From the NCBI GenBank assembly GCA_029747015.1, contig JAKOGI010000106.1:1138721-1202720 (forward strand): 64,000 nt of DNA, given 5' to 3'. The position numbers and the translations under genes were made by a program. The DNA is from Carnegiea gigantea. Taxonomy: Eukaryota; Streptophyta; Magnoliopsida; Caryophyllales; Cactaceae. The notes beneath the pieces are model-generated. The model made no database searches and was not told the DNA's origin. It was given only the letters and a program-made list of their open reading frames with translations. Positions 11,928 through 23,913 of the stretch are shown here, in pieces. Positions within the stretch are counted from its first letter, which is position 1. Each line of letters begins with the position of its first letter.

Positions 11928-12537
11928 TGGAATTTTTTGTAGCATTTGTTTGGAATAAAACTAAAAAGATAAAAAAATTCAAAAATAAATACAAAAAATT
12001 CAAAAAATACAAAAATACAAAAATAAAAAATAAAAAATAAAAAATAAAAAATAAAAAATAAAAATGAAATATAAAAAATTAAAAATTAAAAATTAAAAAT
12101 TAAAAATTAAAAATTAAAAATTAAAATTAAAATTAAATACAAAAATTTAAAATAAAATTAAAAAATAAAAAAATAAAATACAAAAAATTTAAAATTTAAA
12201 ATTTAAAATTTAAAAATTTAAAAATAAAAAACTAAAAAATACAAAAATACAAAAATAAAACAATTCCAAAGTACGATAATTTATAAAAAAAGTAGTATAG
12301 TGAACTTTTTAGTGTAAGAATGATTAAATCTCACATGATACTTTACAAATTGTTAAAATTATGAAGGGGGTAGGTTGAAATTGATTGAAGTGGGTTGAAA
12401 TAGGTTGAGGTAGATTGAAGTGGGTTGAAATTGGTATTTTTTTTTCAAATGGATTGAAGTAGGTTAAAATAGGTTGAAGTGGATTGAAGTGAGTTGAAGT
12501 GGATAAGTTGTAATTGACCTACAAAAAGAACAGGCCC
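11482..12537. mobile_element. Tourist-like (PIF/Harbinger) MITE, copy A
   Basis: The left terminus is GGGCATGTTCTTTTCGTGGG; the right terminus, read on the other strand, is GGGCCTGTTCTTTTTGTAGG. A TTA on each side (11479-11481 and 12538-12540) is the 3-bp TWA duplication of PIF/Harbinger elements. Both arms hold arrays of a GGTTGAAGTA decamer, and the centre is a T-rich (TTTTTA)n block followed by an A-rich (AAAAAT)n block, so a strand could fold into a long hairpin. The element is 1,056 bp without coding capacity. The 113-codon frame at 11699 is this low-complexity DNA translated. Confidence 0.85.
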
Positions 12538-12540
12538 TTA

Positions 12541-12991
12541 GAATATTTATTTTTGAAGCAGCAGCCAATGCCCATCACTTTGTTGCTCCCTGCTTCTCTC
12601 CGATTCTCTCGATTTTCGCTCTCATACCTCCTCACTCTCAGTTCTTCTCGCAACCAACGAGCATTGCGTAAGATGAGATGAAGAGGGAAGAGTCTTGGTT
12701 ATATTTGAAAAACAAAGAAAATTGAAGACTTCGTTGTAAAAATATTATTTTTACTTGAGTATTTCAAAAGAAGTTTATTTGTAAATTGTTTATTTACCTA
12801 CTTAATTTTAAAATCAAATGTTTTTTTCTTTTAGTAAATTTATTTTGTGGCCAAGTCAACTTTTCACCAACTTTGGGAGATTTGTGCTGAGTTGTTTCTC
12901 GACGAATTTCCACTTTAACCGATCAAATTGATTGGTGAACGAGTTTGTTACTTGCCTAACTCATGAGATTTGCTAAAGTGGTTTTGCGTTT
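12541..12991. other. Spacer between the two MITEs
   Basis: This spacer of about 450 bp contains no recognised gene. Its composition is less extreme than that of the flanking elements. The left part (12580-12660) is C/T-rich. Confidence 0.5.
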
Positions 12992-12994
12992 TAA

Positions 12995-13252
12995 GGACAT
13001 GTTCTTTTCCTGGGTAAATTGAGTGGGTAAAAAAGTGAAGTAGGTTGAGGTGGACTGAGGGGAGTTGAAGTTGGTATTGTTTTTTAAGGTGGGTTAAAAT
13101 AGGTTGAAGTAGGTTGATGTAGGTTGAAATGGGTTGAAGTTGATATATTTTTTATGTAATAGGTTGAAATGTGTTAAAATAATGAGAATGTAATTAATGT
13201 GTGATACTTTGTGAAGTTATCGAAATTTCGTGGAATTTTTGTTAATTCTTTT

Positions 13253-13284
<32 letters not shown>

Positions 13285-14098
13285 ATTTTCATATTTTCAT
13301 ATTTTTATATTTTATATTTTATATTTTATTTATTTTTATTTTTATTTTTATTTTTTTATTTTTTTATTTTTAATTTTTAATTTTTAATTTTTAATTTTTA
13401 ATTTTTATTTTTATTTTTATTTTTATTTTTTAATTTTTTTAATTTTTTAATTTATTTTTTATTTTTTTGGAATTTTTTGTAGCTTTTGTTTGGAATAAAA
13501 CTAAAAAGATAAAAAATTAAAAAATAAATATAAAAAATACAAAAATACAAAAATAAAAGAATAAAAGAATAAAAATGAAATATAAAAAATTTAAAATTTA
13601 AAATTAAAAATTAAAAAATTAAAAAAATTAAATACAAACAAATAAAAATTAAATACACACAAATAAAATTAAAAAATTTAAAAATAAAAAATAAAAATAA
13701 AATACAAAACTTAAAAAATAAAAAATAAAAAATAAAAAATAAAATTTAAATATTTAAAATTTAAAATCTAAAAATTTAAAAATTTAAAAATAAAAAAATA
13801 AAAATAAAAATAAAAAATAAAACAATTCCAAAGTACGATAATTTACAAAAAAGTAGTATACTGAACTTTTTAGAGCAAGAATGATTAAATCTCACATGAT
13901 ACTTTACAAATTATTAAAATTATGAAAGAGGTGGATTGAAATTGATTAAAGTGGGTTGAAGTAAATTAAAGTAGATTGAAATGGGTTGAGGTTGGTATTT
14001 TTTTTTCAAGTGGGTTGAAGTAGGTTGAAATAGGTTGAAGTGGGTTAAAGTGGGTTGAGGTTGGTAAATTACAATTGACCCACGAAAAGAACAGGCCC
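12995..14098. mobile_element. Tourist-like (PIF/Harbinger) MITE, copy B
   Basis: The ends are GGACATGTTCTTTTCCTGGG and, from the other strand, GGGCCTGTTCTTTTCGTGGG. TAA flanks both sides (12992-12994 and 14099-14101). The architecture is the same as copy A: GGTTGAAGTA arms, T-rich then A-rich centre, and shared unique blocks such as GATTAAATCTCACATGATAC. At 1,104 bp it is slightly longer, through expansion of the AT centre. The different TSD (TAA against TTA) argues for separate insertion rather than duplication of copy A. Confidence 0.85.
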
Positions 14099-14101
14099 TA
14101 A

Positions 14102-14679
14102 ATTGTGGGATTTCCTTATCTTTATTTTTGGAGATATTTAGGTGATTTATTTGCTTAATCTTGCTTTTGCTTTCTTCCTTAATAGTTGCATTAGTTCTAC
14201 CGTTTATTTATCTAGCTAGTTATTTATTTATTCTATTATTTATTTAGTTAGTTAGTTAAGCTTTAACTAGTAGTAGTTTTATTAGTGTTACTCTAGTATT
14301 ACTATTATTGTTGTTGTTGTTAATGTTATGGTTGTTGTTGTTGGTATTTTTGGGGTGATTTTATTCTCACGGGGTCTTTATTAGGCCTATTTTTATTGTT
14401 ATTGTAGTTAGTAGTTAGTAGTATTAGCATTATTATATTATTTTTAATTATTAGTTTTGTTAGTGACCAGTTGGATATTCTTGCCGAGTAGATTTCTAAT
14501 CTTGTTAACTAATTTTGTTGTTATTTCTAGCTAGCGTCTCTTAGCCTTTTAATTCTAGTACTTTATTATTTTCCTACTAGTTGGGCCCACACAGTGATTA
14601 TTTCGGGGTGATTCTATTCGTTTACTCCCTCGTTAATCTTAAGTGCAAACTTTTTTTTATTATTAGTATTAGTATTATT
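14102..14679 (+). other. Probable 5'UTR region of the RTE LINE
   Basis: The stretch is rich in TTA, GTT and TAG trinucleotides (for example GTTGTTGTTGTT near 14310) and has no open frame. Similar TTG/TTA-rich leaders precede the coding part of plant RTE elements, so it may be the element's 5' region. The exact 5' end could not be placed. Confidence 0.4.
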
Positions 14680-17572
14680 ATTTTTCATTGCATTGCTATG
14701 GGTGGGTATTGGTAGTTTAAGCTAGTGACGAGTACTGTAGTAGTTTCAGTCAGTCCTCCCGGGGGAAATGGGGCTAGGAGGGTGTAGGTTTCAGAAGGTG
14801 CACCTAGCGTCTTGGAATTTGGGTCTCTTACAGGTAAATCAATAGAATTAGTTAAGTCTTTGCATAGATGTAGGATTAACATAGCTTGTGTTCAAGAGAC
14901 TAAGTGGGTCGGGTCTAAAGCCAGAGAAGTTAATAGGTATAAACTGTGGTATTCGGGGTCAAACAAGGCTAGAAATGGTAATAAGGAGTTGGTTGACTTC
15001 ATTGCTGAAGCAAAGTATAAGAGTGATCGAATTGTGGCTACTAAGGTATTAGAGGGATCAGAAATCCTTAATATGGCTAATGTTTATGCACCTCAGATAG
15101 GTTTACCGGACGATGTTAAGAAATAATTTTGGGAGGATTTGAATGTGGTCATTCAGGATGTGCCTCAGAGTGAAAAACTTTTCATAAGAGGAGACTTTGG
15201 TGTCTATATTGGTGAAGGCTTAGATGGGTATGATACGACTCACGGAAGTTTCGGTTATGGGGAGAGAAACAATGAAGGAGTCATTGTTTTAGACTTTGTG
15301 GTTGCCTATGAATTGTTGGTGATGAACTCTTATTTTAAGAAGAAAGATGATCACTTGGTGACCTTTAAGAGTGGTTCCATAAAGACTCAAATTGATTATT
15401 TCCTAATTAAGGTGAATAATTGGCAGTTATGTAAGGATTATAAGATGATACCTATTGAGTATTCAGGTGCTCAGCATAGGTTGCTAGTGTTGGATGTGGA
15501 GTTCAAATGTGTAAAGTGGAAGAAGAGGAGTGTTACAGACCCTAGAGTTAAGCAGTGGAATCTTATTAAGGAGAACGCTATGAAATTATCAGAGAGGATT
15601 ACTGAAGAAGAAGCTTGGAGGCAAGTAGAGGATGCAGATACAATGTGGAAAGTAATGGCAGAATGTATTTGAAAGTTGGCTGAGGAAATCCTAGGGTCAT
15701 CTAGGAGAAGTGGTAACAAAATGAAGGGAGGCTGGTGGTGGAACGAGGAGGTAAAGGAGAAAAAAGAGGCATACGCTATTTTCATGAATAGTGGAACGAA
15801 GGAAGAGAAAGAGATTAGTAGAGTTAGATATAAAGTAGCAAAAAAGGTAGCCAAGAAAGTTATTGCTGTAGCTAAGAGCATGGTTTATGATAGGTTATAT
15901 CAAAAACTGGAGACCAAGGAAGGTAAGAAGGAAGTCTTTAAACTAGCAAGGGCTAGAGAAAGAAGGACAAGGGATTTAGGTGTTGTGAGGTGCATCAAAG
16001 GTAAAAATGATAAGGTGCTATTTGAGGATGTAGAAATCAAGGAGATATGGCAAAGGTACTTTTTCAAACTCCTCAATGGGGAAGTGATGGAAGATTTTTT
16101 CGAAGTAGGAAAAGAGAGAGTAGTGAGAGATGTCTTGATCCTCGACTGTGTGAACCTATTAGCAAGGATGAGATTAAAGAAACCCTAAAGAAGGTGACCA
16201 ATGGGAAGGTAAAGGGACCAGACTAGATACCGACGAAAGTGTGGAAGTGTTTGGGTGAAGAGGGATTAGAGTGGCTAACTGAACTTTTCAATGTTATTTT
16301 TAGGACCGCTAAGATGCCCAGAGAATGGAGGTTTAGTACAGTCATTCCACTATACAAGAACAAAGGTGAAATTCAGGATTGTGATAATTATAGGGGTATA
16401 AAGTTGCTCAATCACACTATGAAGTTATAGAATAGGGTGATTGAAAGAAGGTTGCGGAAGGATGTTTTCAATATCAGAGAACCAATTTGGTTTTATACCT
16501 GGTAGGTCGACCATAGAGGCGATCTACCTCCTTAGAAGGCCCATAGGATTGTACAGAAATAGAAAGGTAGATCTTTATATGGTGTTCATTGACTTGAAAA
16601 AAGCATATGATAGAGTTTCGCGTGAATTGTTATGAAGATGCTTGGAAAAGAAAGGCGTATTACCTGTGTATATTCAAGTCATTAAGGATATATACGAGGG
16701 AGGTAGGGTGAGTGTTAGGACGCCAGGAGTGACCACCAATGACTTCTACGTTGGTATGGGCCTGCATCAGGGTTTTGCTTTAAGCTTTTCTTTTTACTCC
16801 AGTTATGGATGAATTCACAAAAGAAACTCAAGATGAGGTACCGTGGTGTATGTTATTCGCAGATGACATTATTATTATTGATGAGACCAGAGAGGGAGTT
16901 AATGATAAGTTGGAGCGATGGTGACATACACTGGAGTCTAGAGACTTCAGAGTAAGTAGATCGAAAACTGAATACCTACATTGTTGTTGCAGTGAAATGG
17001 AAGATGCGGCGGGAGAAGTCACCATTGATGGGATGACGATACCAAAGGTCGAGAAGTTTAAATATTTAGGCTCGATCATTCAATAAAATGGGGATATTGA
17101 TGAATATATTAACCAGCGCATAAAAGTGGGTTGGCAAAAATGGAAGTATGCTTCAGGTGTGCTGTGTGATAAGAAGCTACCCGCAGGATTAAAATGCAAA
17201 GTTTATCGTATGACAGTTAGACCTGTTGTACTGTATGGATCAGAGAGTTTACCTATTAAAAAGACACAAGTCCAAAGATTGATGGTAGCAGAAATGAAGA
17301 TGATTAGGTGGATGTGTGGTTATACGAGAATGGATAGAATTAGGAATGGAGTAATCAGAGACGTAATTAAAGTAGTTCCCATCAAAAATAAGATGAGAGA
17401 AACAAGACTCAGATGGTTTGGCTATGTGAAAAGAAGGAGTGTTGACGCTCTAGTGAGGAGATGTGAGAGGATTAATATCTCTGAATGTAAAAGAGAGAGG
17501 GGACGACCTAAGAAGAGTTTGGACGAGGTGATTAGAAAGGACTTGAAAGTTGTAGAATTGACGGAGGATATG
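14680..17572 (+). mobile_element. RTE-clade LINE, 5' and coding part (decayed)
   Basis: This is a non-LTR retrotransposon with an APE-type endonuclease followed by reverse transcriptase. Endonuclease motifs appear as SWNLG (about 14805), ACVQETKW (14885), GDFGVYIGEG (15190), QIDYFLIK (15388) and QHRLLVLDVEF (15470). RT motifs are VIPLYKNKG (16340), NQFGFIPGRST (16475), FIDLKKAYDRVS (16587), GLHQGFALS (16758) and FADD (16856). The C-terminal part (TVRPVVLYGSE near 17212; TRLRWFGYV near 17405) fits plant RTE proteins. It is disabled by a frameshift just after SWNLG, stops near 15124, 15670 and 16226, and frame changes near 16140 and 16430. The coding end is displaced 4.76 kb downstream by an LTR insertion. 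Confidence 0.88.
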
Positions 17573-20500
17573 TGTAATGCCCCCAATCCGAGGAGGGCTC
17601 ACACCACCAGGACTTCCTAGAAGGAAATCCCTAAGGCTCTTGAAGATTGAGGGTTTGGATTATCATTTAGGTAGTCATTTTGGAACAAAACTGCAAGAGT
17701 CTCTCCTGTTTTAGCAGCATCTTAAGGTCTTATTTCAGCTAAGGGTACCTGTAAATTAGGAATAGGGTATAACATTTGCTGAAATATCCTAAATTCAACC
17801 CCTCGGGCCATTCGCCCGGGATTAATCATAAGCAAACAACTAAATCCTGGGGTCAGAATGATATATATACGGGTACAGAGCCGACTACATGCTTTCACAT
17901 ACAAAAATGAACTTAAACATTTACAAGGTGGTAGATCGAACACTTGCAAAGCTGGCAAAAGATTTCTGATGGGTGGGCATCAAAATAACTTCAGAATATC
18001 TCTTATACCTGCTCAAACTGAACTTGAAAAAGGAAATAAGTAAAGGGATGAGCGACCACATGCTCAGTGAGAACTCCCATACCCTTTAAAAGCAAAACCA
18101 TTTGCAGGCATTAATACTAATAATAGTCACATATCATGTATTTGTATACTATTATCATATTAGGCAATCATAGTCCCTGAGGAAAGATTACCACCTATAC
18201 ATTTCACGCTAGCTCCTCATCTCATTCCTAGGTCCTTAATGACCAACCTTTCTTTCTAACAAGCATTCAGGCACATGATCAAATAGCACAAGAACAAATA
18301 TGATGCTTTCAAACACACTTATGAAAACATAGTGACTCTCGTTATATTCCAAGAACAGTTTATAAATCACGCTAGCTTCTTTAAAACTTATAACTCTTCT
18401 AAAAGCTCCTGAAACATCCAAATTAGTAAGAAAGGCTTTGCAAGAACATTCTTTCGTAAGATATACACCTTTAAAAGCTTAAATGTTCGATGCATTACTA
18501 GGATGTAACCATACTTTATTCGAAATTTCATTTAAACTATACTTAGAAACGTGTTCATAAAATATGTGCAGAATATGTACATTTGAAAACTTCTTTCTTT
18601 TCTTAAAAACACTTTACTTAGTCTCTTGAGGCTTGTATTCTTTATAAGAACTTCTTTCATAATGGTCCTCGAATGACCCTTATAAGCTTTTCAAATCTTA
18701 GTCAATACGGCCTCGTAATGGCCCTTAGGAATCTTTCTTTTTTAAACTGCTTAAAATGGCGAAATGCCAATTTTCTTTTTATTGGGAACTTACTCATAAT
18801 ATAAAAACATCTTATTGTGCTGGCTAGGGGAGGTCAACACCGCCCTTAAGTGAGATCGTCACTCATAATTCATGTTATCACCGGGGTATATGCACTTAAC
18901 TTTTGGCCAAAACGCGTCTTAGCAGAGCAACTCTAACCTCGATATTGTCCTCTGTTGGGCAACAGCTCACAATAGGATAATCATATCCTGAGTCCAGTCC
19001 CCCTCAAGGTTTTCTTACGCATCACACATCAGGGAACGGCTCACATCAAGATAATCATATCTTGAGTCCAGCTTCCGGGAATAGCTCACGCTATCTTTGT
19101 GTCCAACTCCCAACATTACCCTCGGGGGAAACAGCTCGCACCATCTTTTCGTCCAGTTTCCACCCTCAAGGTCTGGCCACTTGCCTAGCACTTTCTTAGC
19201 CTTTAAAATTGCATTTCATTTCTCTTTTTCAGTTGATTGCTTTATTGAAATCTTACTTTTAAACAAAATGACTATTAACCTTTCGAAATGTTCATAGCTC
19301 ATTTGTTTTTGGCTTAAAAACTTCTTATAAACGGAACAAGGTTGCTAACTTCTAAATCGACTTCGTTTTTAACTTAAAAGCTTCTTATAAACGTAATAAA
19401 TTTACTAACATGTAAATCGACTTCTTTTTAAATTCAAAAGCTTCTTATAAACATAACAAATTTACTAACACATAAATCGATTTCCTTTTAAACTTAAAAG
19501 CTTTTTATAAACATAATAAGTTTGCTAACACGTAAACCGACTTCGTTTTAAAACTTAAAAGCTTCCTATAAGTGTAATAAGCTTGTTAATACGTAAACCG
19601 ACTTCCTTTTAAACTTAAAAGCTTCTTATAAACGTAATAAGCTTGTTAACAAGTAAATCGACTTTGTTTTTAACTTAAAAGCTTCTTATAAACATAATAA
19701 ATTTATTAACACGTAAATCGATTTCCTTTTAAACTCAAAAGTTTCTTAAAAACATAATAAGCTTGTTAATGCATAAACCGACTTCGCTTTAAACTTGAAA
19801 GCTTCTTATGAATGTAATAAGTAAGTTAACACGTGAAACGATTTCGTTTTAAACTTAAAAGCTTCTTATAAATGCAATAAGTTAGTTAACACATAAAACG
19901 ACTTCGTTTTAAACTTAAAAGTTTCTTATAAATGCAATGAGTTAGTTAACACGTAAAATAACTTCGTTTTAAACTTAAAAGTTTCTTCTAAATATACTAT
20001 GTTTGCTAATTCGTGAAACGAAACCCATTTCGAACTTAAGGTACTTAGTTAGCATTTAACTCAAACTAGGTTTGTAATTAAAAAAAATCCTCAGCTGTCA
20101 TTTTATAACTCGTTTTAATCCCTTTTTAAAACTCAAGGAGGGTGTATAAATAAACTGAAGGCTCAAAACATTCCCAAACTTGCTACTATTTCAAACTTAA
20201 AGCACTTGGCTCGTTTGTAAGGCAAACAAGGTTCCTTCGTAAACTTTCAACGTAAACGCTTCTTAAAAATCGTAATGATCCTACTAACTCGTAACTCGGA
20301 ACTCAATCGAAACTCAAGTAGGCAGCTAGCACACAATTCAAGCTAAATTTCATAATTAATACTTTAAGACACCTCTTTTCAGATCGCTTAAATCCTTCTT
20401 AAACATAAGGAGAAGTTATATACAAACCAATGCCTTAAAACATTTTCTGACTCACTTTTAGTTCACTTTTAAACTTCCTAAACCTATCGGCTATTCAGTT

Positions 20501-22332
20501 GAGTCACTTCCTAAGTAGTTCGACGATTTAGGATTATTTTGGACTACAATCATCTTCGTAGCTGACAGGCAATTGAAAAGTACTTAAAAGCATTTGAAAA
20601 CATACGTTCAACTATCCTTCTTAGACATGTCTAATTTTCAAGAATTAACCACTTAATGTCACGTAGCACATTGAGGGGAAAAGGGGGTTCACAGCTAGCA
20701 CATTCATACACTTCATAGCAAATTCAGTAGAATTTACTCAATAAGCCACACATGGCTTCGCAATCCACACGATTGCGGTAATCACAACCCAACCCTCCTC
20801 ACACAACACCGATAATAAGAACGTCAAATTCTTCAATAGTTCCACCTCGAGCCATCAAACTACCAACTCGGTTCAATATTGTTATAAACAAACCAATAAT
20901 TCATAAAACCATCATATAAAAGCATAGCATTCTCATCAATAGCCCTCTATAGAAATTAAGCGCAGCTGTACTGATTTAGCGATAACTTCTAAACAATAAT
21001 CAACATGCTTTACTAATGCCTTAATTTGCCCAATTAGCAGTTTTAAACTTCAAAACATGATTCAGGGCTAATAAACTGATGAAGTGACAATACTAAGGCG
21101 ATGATCTGATTATTAATAATTCAACAAACTTCCAAACTGTCTAGCCATTAATAATCCAGCAGCGGTTTCAACATGCAATTAACCTACAATTAACACCATG
21201 TTTGCAATTTCCTCAATTTCGATTCTAAGTTCACCCAAGCTGATTCCTAACCTTAGATCAACATGCCCTAGCTAATTTAGTTAAAAATCATTGAAAGTAA
21301 TAGTAATTCAGGAATAAGGAAATCCCCATCTCGATTCCGAACTAGGTGTTCGATTGAAGGCTGACTGGCTTGACTTTAGGGCTCGAAGGACTCCAAATTC
21401 TTCGGCTCTTGCTCACCCACGCACGAATAGACCCCACTCGTGCCTAATTCAGGCCCAAACTCTCAAAATTCGAACCCTAAATCAAACATAACTTCACTTG
21501 CTAACTCGAGATTGAATTGAGTGTTTGTAATTGCGAATTTTTGCTCCAATTTATAGAGGATTGAAATAATTAGAAGCTAAATTGCATGGCCATACATGGG
21601 CAAGTGTTCGTGCTCCAATTCATCGCGCAAAATCCTCCATAAACATGGTGCATGCGTTCTTATTTCGGCCCAGATTCGCTTCAAACGTTGACCAGCTTGT
21701 AGGGGTGGTCGAATGGGAGAGTTTTGCAGCTAAAGGTGGCGAAAATTGTCTGAGTTTTGGGAGCTTGGTGCCGCGTGTATGGTGGAGAAGGGGAGGAAGA
21801 AGATGAAGCAGAAAGGAGAGAGAGACCATCCGGGGGGTCACGGGCAGCCCCAAAGAAAAGGGGGCTTGTGCGAATTGTCTAAAATGCCCCTCCCTCTTTT
21901 TTTTTTTTTTAAAATTCCAAGCTGATTCATAGTCGATACCGCTAGTCTAATTCGTAACTCGATTTCTAAACCCGAAATCGGTAGCATGACCTTTCATCGA
22001 TTACTTGCTTCCAAAAATATCTAGGTTCGATTTAATAAACATCGAACTACTTCTAAGGTTGGCAGCCTAATCGTATTCGGGTTCCTACTTGGATTAGTAC
22101 TCGTTAATAACCGTTAATAATGCTTATTAAAAATCATCGAAATATTTTCAAAACTAATAATAATAATAATAATAATTTTAATAGCGATAATAATATTCTT
22201 TTTAACAAAATCATCATTCACATAGGCACGTCAATAATAATTTAACTCGTATCGTTAAATAAAATATGTTTTTATAATGTAAAAAGGCGTTATGAAACAA
22301 CTTAAAAGAAAATAAAGTACGCGGGCCTTACA
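17573..22332. mobile_element. 4,760-bp probable solo LTR inserted in the LINE
   Basis: The element begins TGTAATGCCCCC and ends GCGGGCCTTACA: TG...CA ends extended into a short inverted repeat, as in many plant gypsy LTRs. ATATG flanks both sides (17568-17572 and 22333-22337), a 5-bp duplication typical of LTR retrotransposons. Removing the element and one ATATG restores the LINE codons E-D-M-A-Q-D. There is no gag-pol coding region, no second copy of the termini inside and no primer-binding site, so a solo LTR of a long-LTR gypsy family is the best reading. A non-autonomous large element is the alternative. It contains a 60-bp tandem array and a TAA/ATA microsatellite near 22155. Confidence 0.75.
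19313..20035. repeat. 60-bp tandem array inside the solo LTR
   Basis: About twelve consecutive units of 59-61 bp share the pattern CTTAAAAGCTTCTTATAAAC - variable AATAAG - TTTGCTAAC - ACGTAAATCGACTTCGTTTT. Units differ by several substitutions, so the array is not recent. Unit length and lack of unique spacers exclude a CRISPR-like structure. Its function, if any, is unknown. Confidence 0.85.
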
Positions 22333-22822
22333 ATATGGCTCAGGATATGAGATTATGGCGGGATGGGATTAGGATCTTAGACCACAGAGAGTTGGCCACC
22401 TGATTTGGTTATGATTTTTCGGTGGCAGTAGGGCAGTTTTGCTCGTGGTCTTTTTGTGCCATGTTTGTATGCTGGTAGTACATACATTTGGGAAAAGACA
22501 TTGTTTGTCTATCTCGGTTTGTTAAGGTATAGTATCTTCCTATGCTATGTTGTACTTATACTTGCATAGTTACAGCCACCTGATTTATTAATATTTCTTA
22601 GTTCATTCCCTGCTACGTATTCTTAGTTTTTTTCATTAAATGTTCTCACAAAATCCTTCTTCTATAAAATGTTTTCATAAAATCTTGTTTTATGGGTCTC
22701 TTGGATTCAGCCTCTCTATGGACAGAGATGTCAGTAAAGGTAAGGTTATCTACATCTGGATCTTCCCAGACCCCATGAAAGCAGGACCCACACTGGAAGG
22801 TGTTGTTGTTGTTGCTGTATTT
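22333..22822 (+). mobile_element. RTE LINE, displaced 3' end
   Basis: After the ATATG duplication the LINE frame continues with MAQDMRLWRDGIRILDHREL and a TGA, the usual C-terminus of plant RTE polyproteins. The 3'UTR ends in blocks GTAAAGGTAAGGTTATCTAC, CAGACCCC and CACACTGGAAGG, followed by (GTT)n at 22800-22815. Such (TTG)n-ended tails are shared by plant RTE LINEs and the SINEs that use them. This piece belongs to the coding part ending at 17572. Confidence 0.85.
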
Positions 22823-23049
22823 TGTCTAACAATGTTATATTCTTACCTCTATAAATTAAACTCTTCACTGACAACTAGGGAGAGAGCACACAACAAGCTT
22901 TTTTCTTCCTTCTTTGATAAATTATTAACTCTACAAAAATCGATGTTTCTCTTGGGTCACACCAATTCACTAAGTTATTCCTATTATCTTACCTGTGAAT
23001 GGACACGGTTCGAAAGCGCCTATTGTACCCTAGAAGGGTAGATGCCAAA

Positions 23050-23905
23050 TAGGGGTGTTCACAGTTCGGGTACCTGAACCAAAATGGATTTTAGTTCAAG
23101 TAACCAGCATTTTGGACCGATCATATCTTGAAACGAAACCCAACCGATAATTTCGGATAACTGAAGTTTTTGGTTTGGGTTTCCGGGTATCCAATTAGTC
23201 GAAATTTACAATAGCAAAGAGTTGAAGGCATTCTAAATAATGAATCGTCAACAAATCAATACAAGCATTTGTCAAGCAATCGTAAAATAGATCGCAAATC
23301 ACAACAATCAGCACCAAAACCCTTGACATTTCATACAAAAGATCAGTAGCAACTGCATCACATTTCACTTTTAATACTACTCAATGCATCAATACTAACT
23401 ACATAAAATGCACTCAAATCTCACTCTCTGAATAAATGAACCACCAACATTTAGTAAGAATTCTAGTAGAATAAAAAAATAAACTTACAAATTAAATTTA
23501 AAAAACTCAAATTTAGCAAGAAATACTCTTTAAGCAGGAAACGAGGAAGGGGTCATTGGATGAGGAAGGATAAGGAAGAGGACGAGAAGCGTAGAGAGGT
23601 CGGCGCCACAGCAGGCTTGTCCTTGATAGATGCAGTCGAGTACGAGCAGGCAGTAGGCAAGTTGGGAATCTAACTGTAGGGGGAGGTAGAGATTCAAGAG
23701 GAGAGAGAGAGAAGAAAGAAAGAGAGTTTGAAAGAGTCAACTGAGAGGTGGCTCCCTATAAAGCAATAGGCAGTAGAGTTTGTTTGCTTACTAAGTGTTT
23801 TGTTTCCTAAAAAAAATCTTTTTACAAGTTTCTCGAAACCCCGATTTATGAATTGATAACCCCAAAAAAAAATTGTTTTGGGTGCTCGAAATCCTGAAAC
23901 CCCTA
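23050..23905. mobile_element. hAT-like non-autonomous element
   Basis: The left end is TAGGGGTGTTCACAG and the right end, on the other strand, TAGGGGTTTCAGGATTTCG. The flanks ATGCCAAA (23042-23049) and TTGCCAGA (23906-23913) agree at 6 of 8 positions. Subterminal DNA has TTCGGGTA/GGTTTGGGTTT-type repeats, as in other plant hAT elements here. There is no transposase. Minus frames at 23513 and 23694 are not recognisable proteins. Confidence 0.6.
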
Positions 23906-23913
23906 TTGCCAGA

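Noticed and set aside
11699..12040. 113-codon frame rich in F, L, I and K
   Set aside because: It is the T-rich and A-rich low-complexity centre of the MITE translated.
15471..15881. 136-codon minus frame
   Set aside because: It lies opposite the LINE coding sequence; the plus strand has the conserved endonuclease motifs.
19313..20035. CRISPR-like appearance of regularly spaced repeats
   Set aside because: Units are contiguous 60-bp tandem repeats without unique spacers, in a plant LTR, and no cas-like gene is present.
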